DNA from: Ovis canadensis
Taxonomy: Eukaryota; Chordata; Mammalia; Artiodactyla; Bovidae
Assembly: GCF_042477335.2 (NCBI RefSeq)
Contig: NC_091255.1
Coordinates: 32,714,501-32,778,500 of the forward strand
Direction: 5' to 3'
DNA length: 64,000 nt
Below are positions 45,721-64,000 of this stretch, in pieces. The notes beneath the pieces were generated by a model, which saw only the letters and a program-made list of their open reading frames with translations, ran no database searches and was not told the origin of the DNA. The position numbers and the translations under genes were made by a program. Every line of letters begins with the position of its first letter. The first letter of the stretch is position 1.

Positions 45721-47590
45721 ACCATGAGATATATTAGTAGTTTCTTTGACGATTAGGTCAAAGAGAATCTTAGGAGAGAGGATTAGAGGTAGATTGAGAC
45801 CAGATGATAAATATTCAACCTTATTGTGAGATACTGACAGCTAAAAAGAGTCTCAGTTTGTATACTATCAGTTCTCTGAATTTCTCGAAAAGAACTAGAC
45901 TAATAAAAATTTGGAGTTTTTGTAGGGTTCAGATATTTAGAGTGCTTTGGGAAACAGGGAGTTAAAAATCTTTCGGAAGTTAACTTGGTATAAGAGTACG
46001 AAAAGCCTCTGTTGCTCTAGTTCTAAGGAAATGCTCTCCTTTTTTTTCTAATAAAGCTTTCCACAGAAGACAAACTCTGTACACAATAAACAAGGTAAGT
46101 ATAGGACGGAATTACTACAATTCGTTAACTCTCAAAAAAAGTTATTCATTTTGACATGTAAAGGAAACTTTATGAATGTTAGATGTGCTTCAGAGTGCTG
46201 ATCTGTTAAAATTCCATAAAACAAGCCTCAAAATGCAAGTCATTTGTGCCAGCTACAAGTACATAGCTGAAGCAGCATTTCCAGAGAGACTAGGGCAAAG
46301 GACAGAACTAACCAGAAATTGGCAGAAGAGAAACAAAACATAATCGAGTGTTAATAATTTACCATAGTTACTGCTCTTGAAACCAAAGTAACTAAATAAT
46401 ACGATCGTCATCTGTTTACATTTATGCTTGTTTTCTGCATCTCTGCACTGAAGTGTTCAGGGTACATGGATGTGGACAGAAAATCAAAAGCTACAGGGGT
46501 TTTTTTTTCTGAAATTAGAACAGTAATTTCAATGTGTGTATTTTAATTTTATTGTTATGCTTTCTCTGTCTCTGCATTATAATCTCTTAAAGGAAGAAAA
46601 CAGGTATTGGTTTATTAACTATTTTGAAGCATTCACATTTTATATTTCCATCATGTGTTTTGTTTGTAAGCTTGTTTGTTTCCTGAGCACACTGTTGTGA
46701 CTGTTTATGTGAATTTGGAAAGAAAAAAATTAGAATTTTGGGGAAAGCCAAAAATAACAGGGAACACCCTATTGTTCTGTGAAAAACATTTGACCTGGAT
46801 TCAGAAAACTTGGATCCCAGGCCTGGTTTTCTCCTAGAAACTCGGCGACTTAACCAAATTAGTCTTTTTTTCTCTTACCACTGCACTGGGGCACTGGGAA
46901 TGTCAATTGCTAACCCTTCCTATCACCTAAAGTGGATATGTGAATAAACTGAGAAAACAGATGGCAAAAAACTTTTTAAATTAAACTATTCTGTAGTTGT
47001 GAGGAATCACTCTTGTACTCCTTCTGAACGATCTCCCGTTACTAGTACATAATGTTTTCAGTACTTGAACATATTTGACTTTTTGGGTGATTGAGCATGA
47101 AATCAAATTGGATATGGCTCAGACTCATTTCTCCAAAAGAATGTAATCATCTTAGTAAAGTATTCTACATAGTTTCCCCTAATAAGACCCCTTCTTAAGT
47201 AACACATTCCAGTGGAGAGTCTCTGCTGCCAGTAAATTAGGCTATGTCGGTATAAACTCATATAATCTGGTTAGAATATAGAGCATGTCTCAAGACATTT
47301 TCAGGCATTACAATGTCTTGAAAATTATTAATAGTTGTTCGTCTTTTAGTATTCAGGCAAAAAGTGAGGAATATCCCTAAGAAAATTGACAATGAATTAC
47401 TAATAACTTCGTGAGAAAGAAATTAAAGCATGTTTCCAAAAAAAAGTCTTGTTTCAAAGTACCTTTTTAAGACTCAATAATCTTTGATTTGGTTCTTGTG
47501 TCTATCACCATGAGAAAGCTTTCTGAAAGAAAGGATTAAAAAAAACCCAGTGTGATTTATAATCTCCAAAAAATTACATGAGTCAGCTTA
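45721..47590. other. Intergenic between SPATA22 and ASPA
   Basis: No gene or clear repeat. One 38-nt segment (46057-46094) is bordered by good splice signals on the plus strand. Confidence 0.4.
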
Positions 47591-47602
47591 ATAATATGGT
47601 AG

Positions 47603-48704
47603 TTCAGTTCAGTTCAGTTCAGTTCAGTTCAGTCCCTCAGTCGTGTCTGACTCTTTGCAACCCCATGAACCGCAGCATGCCAGGCCTCCCTGTCCATCAC
47701 CAACTCCCAAAATCCACCCAAACCCATGTCCATCAAGTCAGTGATGCCATACAACTATCTTATCCTCTGTCATCCCCTTCTCCTCCTGACTTCAATCTTT
47801 CCCAGCATCAAGGTCTTTTCAAATGAGTCAGCTCTTCACATCAGATGGCCAAAGTATTGGAGTTTCAGCTTCAACATCAGCCCTTCCAAATGAACACCCA
47901 GGGCTGATCTTTTTAGAATGGACTGGTGGGATCTCTTTGCAGTCCAAGGGACTCTCAAGAGTCTTCTCCAACACCACAGTTCAAAAGCATCAATTCTTCA
48001 GCGCTCAGCTTTCTTTCTAGTCCAACTCTCACATCCATACATGACCACTGGAAAAACCATAGCCTTGTCTAGACAGACCTTTGTTGACAAAGTAATGTCT
48101 CTGCTTTTTAATATGCTGTCTAGGTTGGTCATAACTTTCCTTCTAAAGAGTAAGTGTCTTTTAATTTCATGACTGCAGTCACCATCTGCAGTGATTCTGG
48201 AGCCCAGAAAAATAAAGTCTGACACTGTTTCCACTGTTTCCCCATCTATTTGCCATAAAGTGATGGGACCAGATGCCATGATCTTAGTTTTCTGAATGTT
48301 GAGCTTTAAGCCAACTTTTTAACTCTTCTCTTTCACTTTCATCAAGAGGCTCTTTAGTTCCTCTTCACTTTCTGCCATAAGAGTGGTGTCATCTGCATAT
48401 CTGAAGTTATTGATATTTCTCCCGGCAATCTTGATTCCAGCTTGTGCTTCCTCCAGCCCAGTGTTTCTCGTGATGTACTATGCATATAAGTTAAAAAAGC
48501 AGGGTGACAATATACAGCCTTGATGTACTCCTTTTCCTATTTGGAACCAGTCTGCTGTTCCATGTCCAGTTCTAACTGTTGCTTCCTGACCTGCATACAG
48601 ATTTCTCAAAAGGCAGATCAGGTGGTCTGGTATTCCCATCTCTTTCAGAATTTTCCACAGTTTATTGTGATCCACACAGTCAAAGGTTTTGGCATAGTCA
48701 ATAA
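47603..48704 (-). mobile_element. BovB, 5'-truncated, RT remnant
   Basis: Reverse-oriented BovB with an RT remnant (LWKILKEMGIPDHLICLLRN). 10-bp TSD aatatggtag at 47593-47602 and 48705-48714. The 3' end carries several ttcag units. The RT frame is broken. Confidence 0.92.
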
Positions 48705-48714
48705 AATATGGTAG

Positions 48715-50338
48715 TAGGTCTAGTATTTTAATTCACTATTTAGAATTCTAGGTCCTTTATCACAAGAAGTCCACATAGATTGTACTGCACAGTGTGTCTG
48801 GAGGTGCAGAGCTGGTGCTAACTTTGCCTAAAGTTATACGGTGGTAACAAGTTCCAGTCTGAGCACAGGCTGACCGAGGCTTGCATCTGTCCGCTCACTC
48901 CAGTGTTGCCAGTGAGCACTTGCCAATTGGGCACTGGATTGCATACTCCTCACTCCCTGTCATTATCACTCTTCCTACTTTTGTGGTGGCTTATTTGATG
49001 CCTTACTAGTTCTACACACTGATAGCTGATGTGTTGAAGCGCCTTAAATGTTGTAAAGGAAACCATGACCCTGCTCAGCTTGACCACTCATCCAGCGTGT
49101 GGGCCTGTGGCACCTGAGTGGGTTGGCTGTACTTTCCAAAGCACAGATGATGCCCCAAAAATGAGGCAGGTGACATTTAGTCATGGGTTCTGAAGAGGCT
49201 CACTTACTGAAAAGTCCTGAGGTTCTAAATCAAAGTGAGTATCTTTAATCAGCACTCACAAACTATGTACTATGCTGGTTGGAAGCCAAAGGTCAGTGTT
49301 ATAATAGTGCACTGTAATTGGAGGGAGGGGAACGCCAGCCAGTCCATCCTGCTGTTGTAAGAAGCCGTTCACATGCATAAAGTTCTTAGATTCACAAAGA
49401 CAGGCTTTGGTACTACAACTGAAGAAATTGTGTACCCAAGCATCTTCACAGCTTCTACTGGACATATTTTCTTTTTAGGAATGAAGGAATATTCTCCCAT
49501 TTTTGATCCATTCTTTTATGTCAGTTCTACAAAATTGCATGTAACTTTATATTTTTAAAAGATTCTCAAGTATTTAATATTCTGCTAATTTGATTTTGAA
49601 TTATAAATGTCAGTTCAATTGAGAGTTTTGTGTTTTACTATGTTAAAACGAAAAAGTGTACATTTTTGAGGATTTTTTAATGAATAAATTCAATGTACTG
49701 AAAATAAAGAAAAAGAAAGGATAGTGGTTCCAGAGGAGTTCTCTGAGGATCTGCCATTGGCTGTTTATAGAGCTAAAATTCAGATGCCCCCAGAAGATAA
49801 ATAGGGCCTGAACTCATTTCAGAGAAGAAATGGTTTTAAGCAGAAATATAAATATTGAATAATAAGATGCATACTATGGGCCAGTCTTTTATTTTATATT
49901 TTTGAGGATAAGAAAAGTGTAATCTATTTTTACTACCACAAATAATCGTGAAAACACTGTTAGAAAACATTCTGGCTAAAGAGAAAGCAGAAGTTTCGCT
50001 TAAGTGTGAGATGCTAACTTATTATTGCATTGAGATCTACCGACCATTTGAGGGAGTCAGAAGTTAAAGTAAACAGCTGCATCTCTAGTTGATCTCTGCA
50101 TATTTTAACCCAAATATGGTAAAGGGCAGGGCTAAAGAAGGGAGTATCCCTATAATAAACAGAGCTCAGAACTTGTAACAGAAAATTAAAATATACTCCA
50201 CTCAGGAGAAGTCTGAACTTTGCACTTAGGTTCAAGTCTCATTTAGATTTAAGTTTCTAAACTTTGCTTAAGAAATTAAGTTTTCTTTGATCTCCTCTCT
50301 TCTGAATTGCCGAAATCAGATAAACCTACTTGACAAAA
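48715..50338. other. Upstream region of ASPA
   Basis: No CpG island and no TATA box I would trust. Around 49066-49720 is a transcript-like segment ending near AATAAA hexamers (49682, 49703) and A-rich sequence, a possible old retrocopy of unknown origin. The proximal ASPA promoter should lie within the last few hundred bases. Confidence 0.4.
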
Positions 50339-63473
<13,135 letters not shown>

Positions 63474-63530
63474 GTAATGGTTACTATTTCTTTTAAATAT
63501 TCAAAATAATGATGCCCTACCTTTGAGTGG

Positions 63531-63745
63531 AGGGATTCCCAGGTGGCTCAGTGGCAGAGAATCTACCTGCCAATGCAGGAGACAGAGGAGACATGGGTTC
63601 AGTCTCTGGGTTGGGAAGATCCCCTGGAAGAGGAAATGGCAACCCACTCTAGTATTCTTGCCATGGAAATCTCATGGACAGAGAAGCCTGGCAGGCTACA
63701 GTCCATGGGTTTGCAAAGAGTCGGACACAACTGAGCATGCTCACA
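63531..63745 (+). mobile_element. Bov-tA SINE
   Basis: Head gggattcccaggtggctcag, shortly after ASPA exon 5. Confidence 0.9.
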
Positions 63746-63767
63746 GTTTTGAGTAGAACTTTACAGT

Positions 63768-63973
63768 CCTACTCAGTGACTCAGACGGTAAAGAATCTGC
63801 TTGCAACGCAGGAGACCCTGGTTCAGTCCCTGGGTTGGGAAGATGCCCTGGAGAAGGATACGGCTACCACCTCCAGTATTCTTGCCTGTAGAATCCCATG
63901 GACAGCAGAGCCTGGCTGGCTACAGTCCATGGGGTTGCAAAGAGTCGGACATGACTGAGCGACTAACACTTAA
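63768..63973 (+). mobile_element. Bov-tA SINE
   Basis: Head ctactcagtgactcagacgg. 7-bp TSD acagtcc just left (63762-63768) and right (63974-63980). Confidence 0.88.
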
Positions 63974-64000
63974 CAGTCCATTTAGCATTTTACATATGTG

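Overview
This is a mammalian, specifically ruminant (bovid), nuclear sequence. The evidence is a very high density of ruminant retroposons: BovB (RTE-type LINE), its dependent SINEs (Bov-tA, BovA/BovA2), CHR-type tRNA SINEs, L1, MIR, L2, MLT1 LTRs and ERV solo LTRs. The genes are two olfactory receptors of the OR1E type, SPATA22 and ASPA, the same order as human 17p13, so the expected location in cattle is chromosome 19 (inference from known synteny, not a search).

Layout. 1-27.4 kb is the edge of an olfactory receptor cluster. Two intact OR1E-like genes on the minus strand (535-1479 and 20958-21902) each sit in a copy of a roughly 7 kb tandem segmental duplication (about 255-7440 and 20170-27410). 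The copies differ by independent SINE, BovB and LTR insertions. The roughly 12 kb between them (7.5-19.4 kb) is almost entirely nested retrotransposons. From 27.4 to 29.1 kb there is old L1 with an MLT1 LTR.

29.1-44.5 kb holds SPATA22 on the minus strand. I could reconstruct all eight coding exons with consensus splice sites and consistent phase: 1095 coding nt, 364 codons plus stop. A GC-rich promoter with NRF1-like palindromes lies at about 44.34-44.58 kb. 44.6-50.3 kb is intergenic, with one BovB and one SINE. 50.34 kb to the window end holds the first five coding exons of ASPA on the plus strand (248 codons). The last exon lies beyond the window.

Functionally the genes are unrelated neighbours: odorant receptors (olfactory neurons), a meiotic recombination factor (germ line) and N-acetylaspartate deacylase (oligodendrocytes). 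SPATA22 and ASPA are divergently oriented, with about 5.8 kb between the SPATA22 promoter and the ASPA start codon. No bacterial-type systems, CRISPR arrays or novel protein systems are present. The most interesting content is genome evolution: segmental duplication followed by apparent gene conversion of the OR pair, and datable nested insertions with readable target-site duplications (TSDs). All identities quoted are by-eye comparisons.
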